DNA of 64,000 nt from an uncultured Coxiella sp. (lineage in GTDB: Bacteria > Pseudomonadota > Gammaproteobacteria > Coxiellales > Coxiellaceae). Below the pieces are notes generated by a model. It was not told the DNA's origin, did no database searches, and saw only the letters and a list, made by a program, of their open reading frames with translations. The stretch lies in the NCBI GenBank assembly GCA_902623005.1, contig CACNSC010000005.1, positions 34,745 to 98,744 of the forward strand. Reading direction: 5' to 3'. Positions 1 through 10,200 of the stretch are shown in pieces. A program made the translations under genes and the position numbers. Positions within the stretch are counted from its first letter, which is position 1. Each line of letters opens with the position of its first letter.

Positions 1-4
1 GGTC

Positions 5-886
5 TTAGACTCCACGTGGTGACAGCATCTCCTCTGCTGGTAAACTGGAAATATTGATTCCGACCATCGGCTCGCCAAGATTTTTAGACACGCGAACTAA
101 CACATCAGGATCTTGGTAATGCGTAACAGCTTGCACAATCGCATCGGCACGTTTTTGTGGGCTACCAGATTTAAATATTCCTGAACCAACAAAAACAGTC
201 TCAGCGCCTAACTGCATCATCAACGCAGCATCAGCTGGTGTTGCCACGCCGCCGGCAGCAAATAACGGTACCGGTAGACGACCCTCGTTAGCCACTTGCT
301 TCACCAGTGTGTATGGTGCTGCCATGTCTCTGGATACGGTCATTAACTCTTCTTCACGCAACATCGTCAGTCGATTGATTTCACCTTTGATCGCACGTAT
401 GTGGCGCACGGCCTCGATTACATCACCCGTTCCAGCCTCACCTTTACTACGCAGTAGAGCAGCGCCCTCACCAATGCGGCGAAGTGCTTCGCTTAAATTA
501 CGACAGCCACAAACAAATGGAATTTTAAAATCGTGTTTATTGATGTGATAAGCCTCATCGGCCATGGTCAAGACTTCACTTTCGTCGATATAATCAACGC
601 CCATGGCTTGTAGCATTTGCGCTTCAACAAAGTGACCGATTCGTGCTTTCGCCATAACAGGAATTGAAACCGTGTCCATAATTTCTTGAATCATCTCAGG
701 ATCACTCATACGAGCAACACCGCCTTGCGCACGAATATCAGCTGGCACACGCTCTAGTGCCATCACCGCAACTGCTCCCGCTGCCTCGGCAATCTTCGCC
801 TGCTCGACATTGATCACATCCATGATCACACCGCCTTTTAGCATTTCAGCCAAACCTACTTTTAAGTCAATCCCCTGTGTGCTCAT
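5..886 (-). CDS. pdxS: Pyridoxal 5'-phosphate synthase lyase subunit PdxS
   Basis: PdxS builds pyridoxal phosphate from ribose 5-phosphate, glyceraldehyde 3-phosphate and ammonia supplied by the glutaminase PdxT, as a cytosolic dodecamer. The 293-residue length matches the family. Visible signatures are KGGVIMDV near the N-terminus (with the Schiff-base-forming region around VMAKARIGH, residues ~78-86), [11 protein letters not shown] in the middle and [21 protein letters not shown] near the end. The ATG at 886 follows GGGAGAAGCTG, a good ribosome binding site. PdxT, if present, would lie beyond the left edge. Very secure family identity. Confidence 0.97.
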   Translation of the reverse strand: MSTQGIDLKVGLAEMLKGGVIMDVINVEQAKIAEAAGAVAVMALERVPADIRAQGGVARMSDPEMIQEIMDTVSIPVMAKARIGHFVEAQMLQAMGVDYIDESEVLTMADEAYHINKHDFKIPFVCGCRNLSEALRRIGEGAALLRSKGEAGTGDVIEAVRHIRAIKGEINRLTMLREEELMTVSRDMAAPYTLVKQVANEGRLPVPLFAAGGVATPADAALMMQLGAETVFVGSGIFKSGSPQKRADAIVQAVTHYQDPDVLVRVSKNLGEPMVGINISSLPAEEMLSPRGV

Positions 887-1014
887 CAGCTTCTCCCGAG
901 TGATAACAATATGGTGCGAATCTTTTCATAAACCGACCCAACCTGCAATGTTTAACTACCAATTTATGGCCAACAATTACAGCAAAAACATCGCCACAAC
1001 AGCGAGTCTAACTA

Positions 1015-1911
1015 TCAGCTCATAACACACCCATTGGCCTGAGATTGATCGGATCGAGCAAATGGTGATCTGGGTGATGATGCCACAGACGAGAATACTC
1101 TAGGGCTATGAGTGGAGTTAGAGGATAACGGTGAATGATCGCTGCTTAATATTTCAATTGGCTGTTGATGTGAACTGGCATGATTATGCAAAAATAAATT
1201 TACGTGCTGAGGAATTAAACTCGGGAATTGTTGGAACAACTCAGACAATGCATGTTGATGCGCACGCTGTGCTGTAACGACATGAAAACTTTTCTTTGTT
1301 TCGCATTGCGCAATGTCAGTCAGTCTCTGCTCCAATAACCGCCACATCGTTTGATATTGATTGACGTATTGATGACTGGACATCTGTTTAATTTTCTTGA
1401 CCACTGATTGATTAGCAGTCAAACGCAACACTCTAGAATCCAACAAAGACACTGCTAATGAATGCGAAGAATCCAGATTGAATAACTGCATTGCCTGGCA
1501 GAGCAATATAATCTCGAGCGAATTAGTTAAAAAGAATTCTCGAAGATCGACGCTTTGAATACCACTATCCTTAGGATTGATGTCTATATTTTCTGGTATT
1601 TGTTGATGATACGCATCATCACAGAGTTCAATCGGCCCAACGTGCGAGAGGTCTTGTTGGTTCTCATCCGTGGACTCAGTTACGTAATATCGATCACGAT
1701 AATGACTTTTATTGGGCGAATATGGCATGTAAGCCAAATCTTCCTCCAACTCTATTAAGGCATCATCGATCTTAGACATCTGGCGATAAAACTTTTCAGG
1801 AACACACACGTCTTGAAATGAGAAAGCATGAGCAGCAGCTAATTCTTGGCAATTTGATTTAATAATGGCAGATATTTTTTCATCGGTTGTGTATATTTTT
1901 GTGGGACTCAT
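1015..1911 (-). CDS. Orphan hypothetical protein, 298 aa
   Basis: I do not recognise this protein. It is soluble by eye (no membrane segment or signal peptide), largely helical in the middle, and ends in a Ser/Pro-rich tail from about residue 250 (SSDHSPLSSNSTHSPR and on). The ATG at 1911 has GAGG seven bases upstream, which supports this start. It sits between pdxS and two further orphan genes on the same strand, with about 120 bases of AT-rich spacer on each side. The disordered Ser-rich C-terminus is common among secreted effectors of Legionella-like bacteria, but that is only a suggestion. Confidence 0.75.
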   Translation of the reverse strand: MSPTKIYTTDEKISAIIKSNCQELAAAHAFSFQDVCVPEKFYRQMSKIDDALIELEEDLAYMPYSPNKSHYRDRYYVTESTDENQQDLSHVGPIELCDDAYHQQIPENIDINPKDSGIQSVDLREFFLTNSLEIILLCQAMQLFNLDSSHSLAVSLLDSRVLRLTANQSVVKKIKQMSSHQYVNQYQTMWRLLEQRLTDIAQCETKKSFHVVTAQRAHQHALSELFQQFPSLIPQHVNLFLHNHASSHQQPIEILSSDHSPLSSNSTHSPRVFSSVASSPRSPFARSDQSQANGCVMS

Positions 1912-2038
1912 TGAGACACCTCTTTTCTAAGAATTTTATACGCAGATTAGCACGGCTTAAATTTAAATTGCTGAAAAAATCAGGGACTTTTCCTAAGTAG
2001 AAAAATTACATTTAGCTAAATGCATGATGAGATCATGA

Positions 2039-3337
2039 TTAACTACCCAAACAAAAATTAGCCATTTCTTCTGACAGAGCCTGAGTTTCATCATTAACTC
2101 GATCCTTTGCAAACATCGTTGCCCCCTGTTCAGTGATAGCGGAACTTGATGGCGAGGACACTTTTGCAAATGACATCAACCGACCCGTGCCCTGAATCGG
2201 AGCATATTGATCGTGGTCTAATCGCGCTGCTACCTGCGTCGCCGAATCACCCGATGTAAGTTGCTCCACGGCATCGTAATAATCAAACACGTGCACCTTT
2301 AGTAGACATCCTTTGGGAATACAATCTGTTCGTGTTTTGAAAAAATCATGCACAACCCCTGCGTATTTATCATCGTAAAAATGGAACACTCGTTGCTGCG
2401 AACTGACAGATAACGCGGCTTGTGCTTGAAGGTGTTGAATTAAGATATCGCGTGCGGACTGGTATATCGGTTGTTCTCGACGGATTGCAGAATGATAACC
2501 CTCAAGAAACAAATGTGGCGCGGGAGCAACACCAGGCGCTGTCTGAGGCTGACAATGCCGCTCATCAGCCAATGTAATGATCTTACCACAGCCGTCCCAA
2601 TCCAGTGACAGTGCCACCGTAGCATCGCGTCGTGACATAAACTCTTGCACCTGATGCATAACGAGTAATGGTTTAAAAAACCAATCATTGATTTCACAAT
2701 CATCGTGTAAATTCGCCATAAATGTGCGTTTGTGTATTAATGGCGGCGTCTGTTTGATATCAACCCACTCCACTGGCCAATTGGATTGCGCTTTTACATT
2801 TTCTATAATCGTCTGCCAGTGATCATCTCGTATTTGATGAATTTGAGATAGTAACTCTTCCGCCTCGAGATAAGCGCCCGCCCATTGTTCTTTGATGTCA
2901 AATAGAGATTCATGGATGAAGTTAAGGTTCATGCAACCTGCTTCAGCAACAGGAAATTCTTTGAATAGCTCTCTATAGCGCTTAAAGACATCAATGGATT
3001 GGGATAATTTTGATTGTTCCTCTTGCAGTAAATTATACCGTTTTAGTAGATCCGATATTGCAACAGCTTGAGATTGATAAAGTGGCTTTAACAACTCATA
3101 GCGCAAATGATACGAAGCAAATGTCCAGCTCTGTTGCTGAGCCAGCTCAGCCAACACCGAAAAACACGACACGTGTGTACCTTGGCAGATACGTTTAAGA
3201 TAACTTTGAATATATTCTCGCGTTACCGCAGGGCATTTGTCTTCTTCCGCGTGCAACAGCTGTATCAATGACAAGCCGCGATCTCGCAAATCACTGCGAT
3301 TGCTTCCTGAATATAAAATGACTTCTTCGCTAGGCAT
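2039..3337 (-). CDS. Hypothetical protein with HAD-like motifs, 432 aa
   Basis: Function unknown. The first ~220 residues are helical. The C-terminal half contains LSLDWDGCGKI (about residues 243-253), which resembles HAD motif I (DxDG), and RVFHFYDDKYAG (about residue 317), which resembles motif IV with its acidic pair. The next gene upstream on the strand (3463-4590) is a diverged paralogue: both carry an aromatic/His-x-x-x-D...DFF...IP/VP-x-G-x-x-L block after the motif IV position and a W-F/W-G-F-x-PL-x-x-x-HQ block before motif I. The ATG at 3337 lacks a strong ribosome binding site. Proteins with degenerate HAD modules are frequent in Legionellales; effector status is inference. Confidence 0.75.
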   Translation of the reverse strand: MPSEEVILYSGSNRSDLRDRGLSLIQLLHAEEDKCPAVTREYIQSYLKRICQGTHVSCFSVLAELAQQQSWTFASYHLRYELLKPLYQSQAVAISDLLKRYNLLQEEQSKLSQSIDVFKRYRELFKEFPVAEAGCMNLNFIHESLFDIKEQWAGAYLEAEELLSQIHQIRDDHWQTIIENVKAQSNWPVEWVDIKQTPPLIHKRTFMANLHDDCEINDWFFKPLLVMHQVQEFMSRRDATVALSLDWDGCGKIITLADERHCQPQTAPGVAPAPHLFLEGYHSAIRREQPIYQSARDILIQHLQAQAALSVSSQQRVFHFYDDKYAGVVHDFFKTRTDCIPKGCLLKVHVFDYYDAVEQLTSGDSATQVAARLDHDQYAPIQGTGRLMSFAKVSSPSSSAITEQGATMFAKDRVNDETQALSEEMANFCLGS

Positions 3338-3462
3338 GTTGAACTCTGAGACGGCCTGCGATGCAAGCCTTGAATCTTCGACGAATCCGGGATACTACCG
3401 ATCTTGCCGACCCTCAGCAACACAAAAACACTACAATTAGTGCTTTTTCATAGAAATAACTA

Positions 3463-4590
3463 CTAATAATTTAGGTTTAATGCTGAGCCAGTGCTGTGGT
3501 GATACCCTGCCACAGAACGAGACTCACAATGAGCGAATAATTGCGCAGAACTTAACTCGGTTTGTGTCGACTGATTTTGGTGTGAAACCGTATCAATCAA
3601 AGGCAAGCGCTCTGCGACACCACGACCATGCAGAAGCGAACGACTCACTACACGCACAGTGAGACCATAGTTATCTTCATCTATTTCTCGCATCACACCC
3701 GGATCGATTTGAGTAATTTGCAGGCTCAAACCGCTGGGAACAAGATCAAGGTGTTGATCAAAAAAATCTTTTACTGAACTGTCAGTTTGGTCTGAAATGT
3801 AGTGTAAGGTGTTATGTGACCGGTTACTTTCGAAGAATGAGGGGTGTTGTAAGTAGGATGCGATCATCTCAGGCCATTGCTCAGCGCTAAGCTTAGGAGC
3901 ATCAATTAACAATCGCGGTGTATTGTCTATGCATTGTTGCATTTGATAAAGCTGGTGAAGAATCGATAACGGCTGAAAACCCCAATCCATCACAACACAC
4001 TCCACGTCATCCATTAAAGCATGACCGGATGTATCTCGATCAGTTTTAGTCTGGTTTTCATACGCTCGATTAAGGAGTGTTATTGCAGCTAAACTTTCTC
4101 GCTGCAACTGCTCAGACAAACTGCTCCATTGCTGGTGTCGATGATGCTGTAACACACTATGACGGTGCTTGAGTTGATTCTTCAAGCCATGCATTTCGAA
4201 TCGCAGTCGATCCAACTCCATCTCTAAAGCTAGATTCCGTTCTTGTTGAGGTAACCGACGGTATTCACCTATGTAGTGGACTTCATGACAATACAAACCT
4301 TGTAACTTATTCAAATATCGCTGTCTAAGAGATCGCTGCTGCTGCTCCAGCCAAATCACTTTCCGATACCATGGTTTAAGTTGAGTCACTGCGTGAGACC
4401 ATAAATCAATCAAAAGCGACATTGGCAGCGTTTGCTCGCACAGTCGCCATGATTGCTGCTGAGACGGATGAGTTAAGTGCTGATAATCCAAGGTGCTTGA
4501 TTGAAATAATGCAGCCGATAAAGAGCCATCAATGAGGGTGATCGGCATCATGAGCTGAGTGTCGTTAGTTTCCACGAATTTTACGCTCAT
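3463..4590 (-). CDS. Hypothetical protein, degenerate HAD-like paralogue, 375 aa
   Basis: Unknown function. It is a paralogue of the neighbouring 432-residue protein at 2039-3337. The shared blocks are DWGFQPLSILHQL (against DWFFKPLLVMHQV) and LHYISDQTDSSVKDFF followed by LVPSGLSLQI (against HFYDDK...VHDFF and IPKGCLLKV). In this copy the position of HAD motif I reads LLIDAPKLS, so the second Asp and the Gly are lost, and motif IV keeps only one acidic residue. It is therefore unlikely to be a phosphatase even if the fold remains. The N-terminal half is Gln/Arg-rich and probably coiled-coil. The ATG at 4590 has only a weak ribosome binding site. Confidence 0.72.
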   Translation of the reverse strand: MSVKFVETNDTQLMMPITLIDGSLSAALFQSSTLDYQHLTHPSQQQSWRLCEQTLPMSLLIDLWSHAVTQLKPWYRKVIWLEQQQRSLRQRYLNKLQGLYCHEVHYIGEYRRLPQQERNLALEMELDRLRFEMHGLKNQLKHRHSVLQHHRHQQWSSLSEQLQRESLAAITLLNRAYENQTKTDRDTSGHALMDDVECVVMDWGFQPLSILHQLYQMQQCIDNTPRLLIDAPKLSAEQWPEMIASYLQHPSFFESNRSHNTLHYISDQTDSSVKDFFDQHLDLVPSGLSLQITQIDPGVMREIDEDNYGLTVRVVSRSLLHGRGVAERLPLIDTVSHQNQSTQTELSSAQLFAHCESRSVAGYHHSTGSALNLNY

Positions 4591-4647
4591 CCGTTGAATA
4601 ATAGTTTGAAATCATTTGCTTGAGACTAATCACGCTTCAAATAGGCA

Positions 4648-5043
4648 TTAAGGCAGACGACACACGACTCGACCAAGAATAGCCGATATCGCTACAGCAC
4701 CAAAATCTCGGCTGTCGGTACTAGCATCGGTGTTGTCACCGCGCACAGTTACGGTTCGATCAGTTGCTGCAATTGAATCGATGCGCTTGATAACCACTTG
4801 TTCTGATTGATCCGGTCGCTGGCAACACACCACGTCGCCAATGGCATAGTCCAACGCATGGTTAGGCTGAATCAGGATTTCGGTCCCTGAGCACAGCGTG
4901 GGCAACATGGAATCACCTTCGACACGCAAGCGTTGATAACGACCTCGCAACCAAGGCCATAAATGACGCCACCCTACACTTGGAATACTGGAACAACCAG
5001 GAGCACAGGCAACGCTACCTCCTGGTTGGATGCATTTCGACAC
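4648..5043 (-). CDS. sodX: Nickel-type superoxide dismutase maturation protease SodX
   Basis: A signal-peptidase-like (S24/S26) serine protease that removes the propeptide of SodN so that the mature N-terminal His can bind nickel. The Ser-Lys dyad is visible: the Ser in VEGDSMLPTLCSG (around residue 41) and the Lys in QVVIKRIDSI (around residue 87), followed by VRGDNTDASTDSR, the usual third signature. The start is a GTG at 5043, six bases after the sodN stop, so the two are clearly co-transcribed. The adjacent Ni-SOD gene makes the specific assignment firm. Confidence 0.92.
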   Translation of the reverse strand: MSKCIQPGGSVACAPGCSSIPSVGWRHLWPWLRGRYQRLRVEGDSMLPTLCSGTEILIQPNHALDYAIGDVVCCQRPDQSEQVVIKRIDSIAATDRTVTVRGDNTDASTDSRDFGAVAISAILGRVVCRLP

Positions 5044-5048
5044 CGGAC

Positions 5049-5531
5049 TTAGCCTGCTAAGTAAAACGGGACATCACGGTTTTTAGTTGCCCAAAAAATA
5101 TCGTGAATAGCTTTGACAGCGTCCATTAGTTCTTGTGCATGCGCCGCACTGACTTCGACTTTTACCGCAGAACATAGCTTGGCGGCTTGCCAGAACAGCT
5201 CATGCAATTCTGGATATTGCTCAAGATGAGGAGGCTTAAAGTAGTCAGTCCATAACACCAATAATTCGGTTTTAGCCAAATGTGCCTGCTGCTCTTTGAT
5301 GGAGGCATAACGTGCCAAGGTATTGTGATAATTGGCCATGGCTTGAACATCGCTGTGATCTTCAGGAATCGGCAAGTCCAACATCTTTTTGGTCATGGCC
5401 CCAGCAGCCTCTGCCGCGATCCGAATCGATGCAGGATCGTAAATACCACAAGGTCCGTCACAGTGTGCCAAGGCAACACGCTTAGCCGGTTTTAGAGCAC
5501 AAATTGCAGTACTGATAGTCTTTAATAACAT
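5049..5531 (-). CDS. sodN: Nickel superoxide dismutase precursor SodN
   Basis: Ni-SOD dismutates superoxide to oxygen and hydrogen peroxide. The nickel hook HCDGPCGIYDP is present at residues 23-33: after cleavage of a 22-residue propeptide, His1, Cys2 and Cys6 are the nickel ligands. The usual hook has Leu where this one has Gly (HCDLPCG is typical), a small change next to the metal site. The remainder (about 138 residues) is the helical-bundle domain, of normal length. The ATG at 5531 follows AGAGG with a 5-base spacer. It is followed immediately by sodX, the maturation protease. It diverges from a MATE gene across a ~210-base spacer that may hold both promoters. Confidence 0.96.
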   Translation of the reverse strand: MLLKTISTAICALKPAKRVALAHCDGPCGIYDPASIRIAAEAAGAMTKKMLDLPIPEDHSDVQAMANYHNTLARYASIKEQQAHLAKTELLVLWTDYFKPPHLEQYPELHELFWQAAKLCSAVKVEVSAAHAQELMDAVKAIHDIFWATKNRDVPFYLAG

Positions 5532-5744
5532 GAATACCTCTTTAATGGTGGTAGTAAGATTTCATTTAAGCAGTGCACGAAGCTGCCTGCGAAAATGCCA
5601 AATGAGTATAATGAACTGACTGTGTGCTGTCCACGCAACGCGCATTAATCCAACGCGCTGACTTCGCCTGAGACAGAATATGCGCTATGATCCGCGCAAC
5701 AAAACCTGTCATGGTTTGCCAGAGACGGCGAAGAAGAACAAGAT

Positions 5745-7073
5745 ATGATCAAACGCACACTTGCCGTTGCCCTACCCTTGGTTTTGCCAAATGTGAGCCA
5801 ACAAATCATCACTTTGATCAATTCTGCCCTGATGGGTCACTTAGCGGCCAGCCAATACCTGGCCGCAACTGGCATTGGCACCTCGGTCTTGTTTTTTTTG
5901 GCGTATCTGTTTTCTTTTTTGCGCATGAGTACCACGGGCTTCGTTGCTCAATGTTACGCTCATCAGGAATGGTTGCGTATTCGCCACTGGTTATTGCAAT
6001 CGCTATTGGTGGCGTTTGTATTTAGCCTGATCATCATTACTTTACGAACACCGATTTATCACATCGTACGTCAAATCAGCGGCATGTCAGAGCCAGTTGC
6101 ACGGCTGTTTCAGCAATACTTTACTATTGCCGTTTATTCACTGATCGGCATATTCGCTAACTACACGTTATTGGGATTTTTTATCGGCATTCAACGCGCC
6201 ATGTTAGGACTCGTGACGGCTCTGATTAACATGACAGTGAGTATGACTTGCAGCTGCTATTGTGTGTTAGTCCTCGGCATGAAGATTAGCGGAATTGCAA
6301 TTGGCTTGGTGATGGGTGAAATCAGCATGCTGGTTTTTGCCTTGAGCATGAGCCTGTATATCTTCAAACAACAATCGATCTTGAGCTTAGACACCAATCG
6401 ACCAGCATTACTGGAGCTGGCTCCTTGGATTAAGTTCCTGACAACCAATCGCGATATTCTGATTCGCTCGCTGTGTATTGTATGTGTGATTCAATCTTTT
6501 TTTATATTGTCGACGTATCTAGGCAAGAATAATCTAGCAGCCAATCAACTATTGTTTCAGCTGAGCTTTTTACTGATGGCAACCTTGGACGCCATACAGT
6601 GCGCCAATGAAACCCTTGTCGGTGAGGCTTTTGCTCGCGATCGACTCAGTCAATTACGCCATACTATCACTATCACGGCCTGTTTGATGTTAGCAATTGC
6701 GCTCATCTACACACTCGTTTTAACCGCTGACCGTGGGCGCTTTATTCACAGCCTAACATCGTTGGCCGAGGTTCGATCGATGGCATATCGAGTTAGCGCA
6801 CTCGCGCTGCTGTTGCCGTTATTATCCGCTCCATCCACCTGGCTCGACGGTATTTTCATTGGCTTGCTGCAAACCCGGCGCTTACGCAATGCCATGCTAA
6901 TATCGGCTACGGGTTATGCGACTTGCGTCACCATCTTAATCCCTTGGGGCAACCGGGGATTGTGGATGGCATTGTTACTGTTTTTCGTTTTTCGATCGGT
7001 AACACTGGGGCACTCTTTACGAGTCGTGTTACGTCAATTACAGCATCGTGCCAGCGAGCACCAATATGAGTAA
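5745..7073 (+). CDS. MATE family efflux transporter
   Basis: A 442-residue integral membrane protein with about 12 hydrophobic spans. It begins with a MATE-type N-terminus (PLVLPNVSQQIITLINSALMG, then a GIGTS turn), with the repeat half starting near residue 240. MATE proteins export drugs or metabolites using Na+ or H+ gradients; the substrate cannot be read from sequence. The ATG at 5745 is preceded by an A/G-rich stretch (AAGAAGAACAAG). It is divergent from sodN. The length and topology are normal for the family. Confidence 0.85.
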   Translation: MIKRTLAVALPLVLPNVSQQIITLINSALMGHLAASQYLAATGIGTSVLFFLAYLFSFLRMSTTGFVAQCYAHQEWLRIRHWLLQSLLVAFVFSLIIITLRTPIYHIVRQISGMSEPVARLFQQYFTIAVYSLIGIFANYTLLGFFIGIQRAMLGLVTALINMTVSMTCSCYCVLVLGMKISGIAIGLVMGEISMLVFALSMSLYIFKQQSILSLDTNRPALLELAPWIKFLTTNRDILIRSLCIVCVIQSFFILSTYLGKNNLAANQLLFQLSFLLMATLDAIQCANETLVGEAFARDRLSQLRHTITITACLMLAIALIYTLVLTADRGRFIHSLTSLAEVRSMAYRVSALALLLPLLSAPSTWLDGIFIGLLQTRRLRNAMLISATGYATCVTILIPWGNRGLWMALLLFFVFRSVTLGHSLRVVLRQLQHRASEHQYE

Positions 7074-7251
7074 AACTTGTTCAGTAAAAATAATGCAAAA
7101 ACTAACTAATTATTCATAACCTATTGATAAATAATATTTAAATTAGCGAATCAAGATCTCGCAATGTGTCAAATATTGTCCAAAATTTAATATTGACTTA
7201 AGACTCCAGGCGTATACTTATTAATATTGAAAACACCAGGTGGAGATCACC

Positions 7252-10200
7252 GTGCCAGATTGTATAGAGAGAGCTGAACAAAACGCTATTGAAGACTTAC
7301 TCAAGCAACTGCCTGAGGATGGCGTGTCTTTATTTGTTGATATAGATGGCACACTAACAAACCATGTGTCTTTCAACGAACCACTTATTCTAATGCTAAA
7401 ATGGCTAAGTGGTGACAGTCGTAATGAAATCAGCTTATTAACCGCTAGGGATGCGTCACAAGTTGCGATGCTTCATTGTAGCAATCACTTTAACGAATCA
7501 GATGAGAATAAAGAAGAATATATTTTAACGAAAAATATAAAGAAGAAAGTTAAAAAAGAACTAAACACAGAAATAAAAGTACTGACAAAAGGCGACATCG
7601 TAACTGAGAGAAAACTTCCTGGTGAGTATTTTGATCAGGTTATAGAACCATTCGAAACAATGGTTGAAGAAATGGTGAAATTAAAAGGACTAGAAGAGAC
7701 TAAAAAAATCATGGATGAGGTTCAAGAGAAAAAACATAAGCTCGGGGAAAAAGCATCAGAATCTGAAACCTCCATGAATATCTGGTTGCAAACGTACTTG
7801 AATACGTGCGGCGATTCTGGAATTACTAAAGGAAATACTGGAAGAAACCTCCTACACTTAAATCATCAACTTTACGCAGAGCCTCTCGATCAACAAGAAA
7901 AATCAAAATTCGATTGCGAAGCAAACAGCAAGTCTGCTCAAGCTAAAAAAGCCGTTCACCAAAAAAAAACTATTATAGCCTTCGATGATGACAAACATGA
8001 GATATTGGAATACAAAGAAAATGATATTCATGCTTTTAAGGTAGAAATGAATGATCGTGGCGATCATAGTTGTGAATATCAAGAGGTTGAAAGCTCTTCT
8101 TCATCAGCGAGTAAAACCGGTAAGATAATTTCTGAATTGTACATAAAAGCAAAAAAAATTGTGGGTATAAAAAACCTCCTTAATCAAAAAGAAAAAATCG
8201 CAGACGACGAGCAACTAAGATTAGTTTTTAACGAAAGAAACCATCAGGATGAAGTAATTTATCAATTAACAGTTGCAAATGGAGGTGAGGAACCAACACA
8301 ACTTGAAATACACTTTCACGAGCAAGACGGCCAATTAATCTATGACGGAATTGCGCCGAGTGAAGAAACATTACAAGAAATTGACGAGGCATCACTAAAG
8401 GCGATAACACAAAACATCGCACGGATCGAAAAGGAAGCTAGTGATAAAGAACAATCAGGTACAGAAAAACTCTCCTATATCATCGATCGAGCAAATTCAA
8501 TTTTTTCAGGTGTTGATGCAATACAGGACGCGCGGAAACAACTTAAATCATTCAAGGAATCATTGCCAGAACAGTGTGGGGTTAACCCAAAATTTATTTT
8601 AGATACTGATCAAACTCATATTTTAACACTAGGCCAACATCACCAAGTTACAGCCCAATTAACTTACACCTCTCACTCTAGTGTGGATGGTAATAGTCAA
8701 CCAATAGATCACAAAGTCACCGCGATCTATGACTCCATTACTAACAACTGGAGCATAGAAAGTGATAATGAACCTGAGCTTATGCGAGCCCTAGCTTTTC
8801 CTGATCAAGGCGCGGGAGAACCCACCATAAAAGACTTCGAAGATCAGTTAATGGCATTAAAAAGATCCATGCAGGATGATGTAGTAAAGACAGGAATTGA
8901 CCTGACACAAGATTATTCTGTAGTGATAGACGATAAAGAAACAAAAGAATTACTACCTTTAATTGAAAAAATAAAACAAGATGGTTTGATACAAAAACAT
9001 TTTAAACAATTATCAGAGTACGAGGAAAAACTCTGCTCATTCATCGACTCTATCTCAGGAGAACTGACATTAAATGGTAAAAACTTTGCTGAGGTGTTAT
9101 TAGAGCCAGGAGAAATAGAGGGTTGTAAGAAAATTAACAATGGCGAACCTGACCCAAAGGGACATTATGAAAGTTCTCTAAGCTCTGTTCGATTATTTGA
9201 AAATTTATATCGGACACTTTACGTAGGATCTTTCATTGATAGATTAGATGAACCAAGTAATCATATAACCGGTCGAGATATACATGTAGAGAACATACTT
9301 GCAGAAATCAACAAAAAAAATCTTGATGATTTTACAGATCCAGTGAGAAAAAAATTATTACTTAGAATTAAAAAAGTCAATGATCTTTTTAAGTCTCTTA
9401 CTGAATGTAAATCTGCATGTATAAATAAATCAAAATATGTTGAATCGGAATTAGAAAAGGATATCAATGAGAGCTTATATGATCCCTCTATGGTTTTAGA
9501 AGCTATTAAAACTATTTACACTCAAGAGTCATGGAAGTCGCACTCTTTCGCTGATTTATTTACAAGGATAAAAGCTAAGAAACACTCATCTGATTTAGAT
9601 AGTTCGGAAAGAGTGCTTATTCTAAATACTGGTCGCCATCCAGAAAAATTCTTTGATCTAGAGAATAAAGCTATCATCAATCTTCTTGGGCTCAATAAAC
9701 ATGGATATAGTAATAGTAAATCAGAGCTCACGACAAAAATCATAAGACTTATAGAACCATATCGTGTAAATTCATATGAAGAATGGAAATCAGAACTAGA
9801 GGAGAAAAGCCGAACTCTCAAGAATTACACACTGAAAGATGACGAAAAAACTGAGTTAACAAGGATAAATTCAAAGTTAAATACTATTACTGATAATAAT
9901 CAAGATTACTCGACATATAAGAAAATAGAGACATCCTTAGAAATACTAGTCACAAAAAAGGTCACCAAGGCGCTGTTCATAAGCAATCTACTAAAACGAC
10001 TCAACGAACTAAATGACACGCAAACTGATAAAATCATTACAGATCAAATAGAAACTTACAAGACTGCCCTAAGTGATAGCAACTGCAGAGATAATACATT
10101 ACACGCATGCGAAAAATTCTTAGTAGAAAATGAGAGTATAACAGCAAGCCATAAGAAGGAAATTGTCAGCATAAAAAACATATACCAAGCTCCTCGAAAA

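Noticed and set aside
309..548. Plus-strand frame inside pdxS
   Set aside because: Antisense shadow of a highly conserved housekeeping gene.
2039..2062. C-terminal CLGS of the 432-residue protein as a CaaX box
   Set aside because: Gly in the a2 position is poor for prenyltransferases and nothing else supports it, unlike the CCIS end at 51937.
5687..6025. 112-codon frame overlapping the MATE gene start
   Set aside because: Out of frame with the MATE protein and not protein-like; no independent ribosome binding site.
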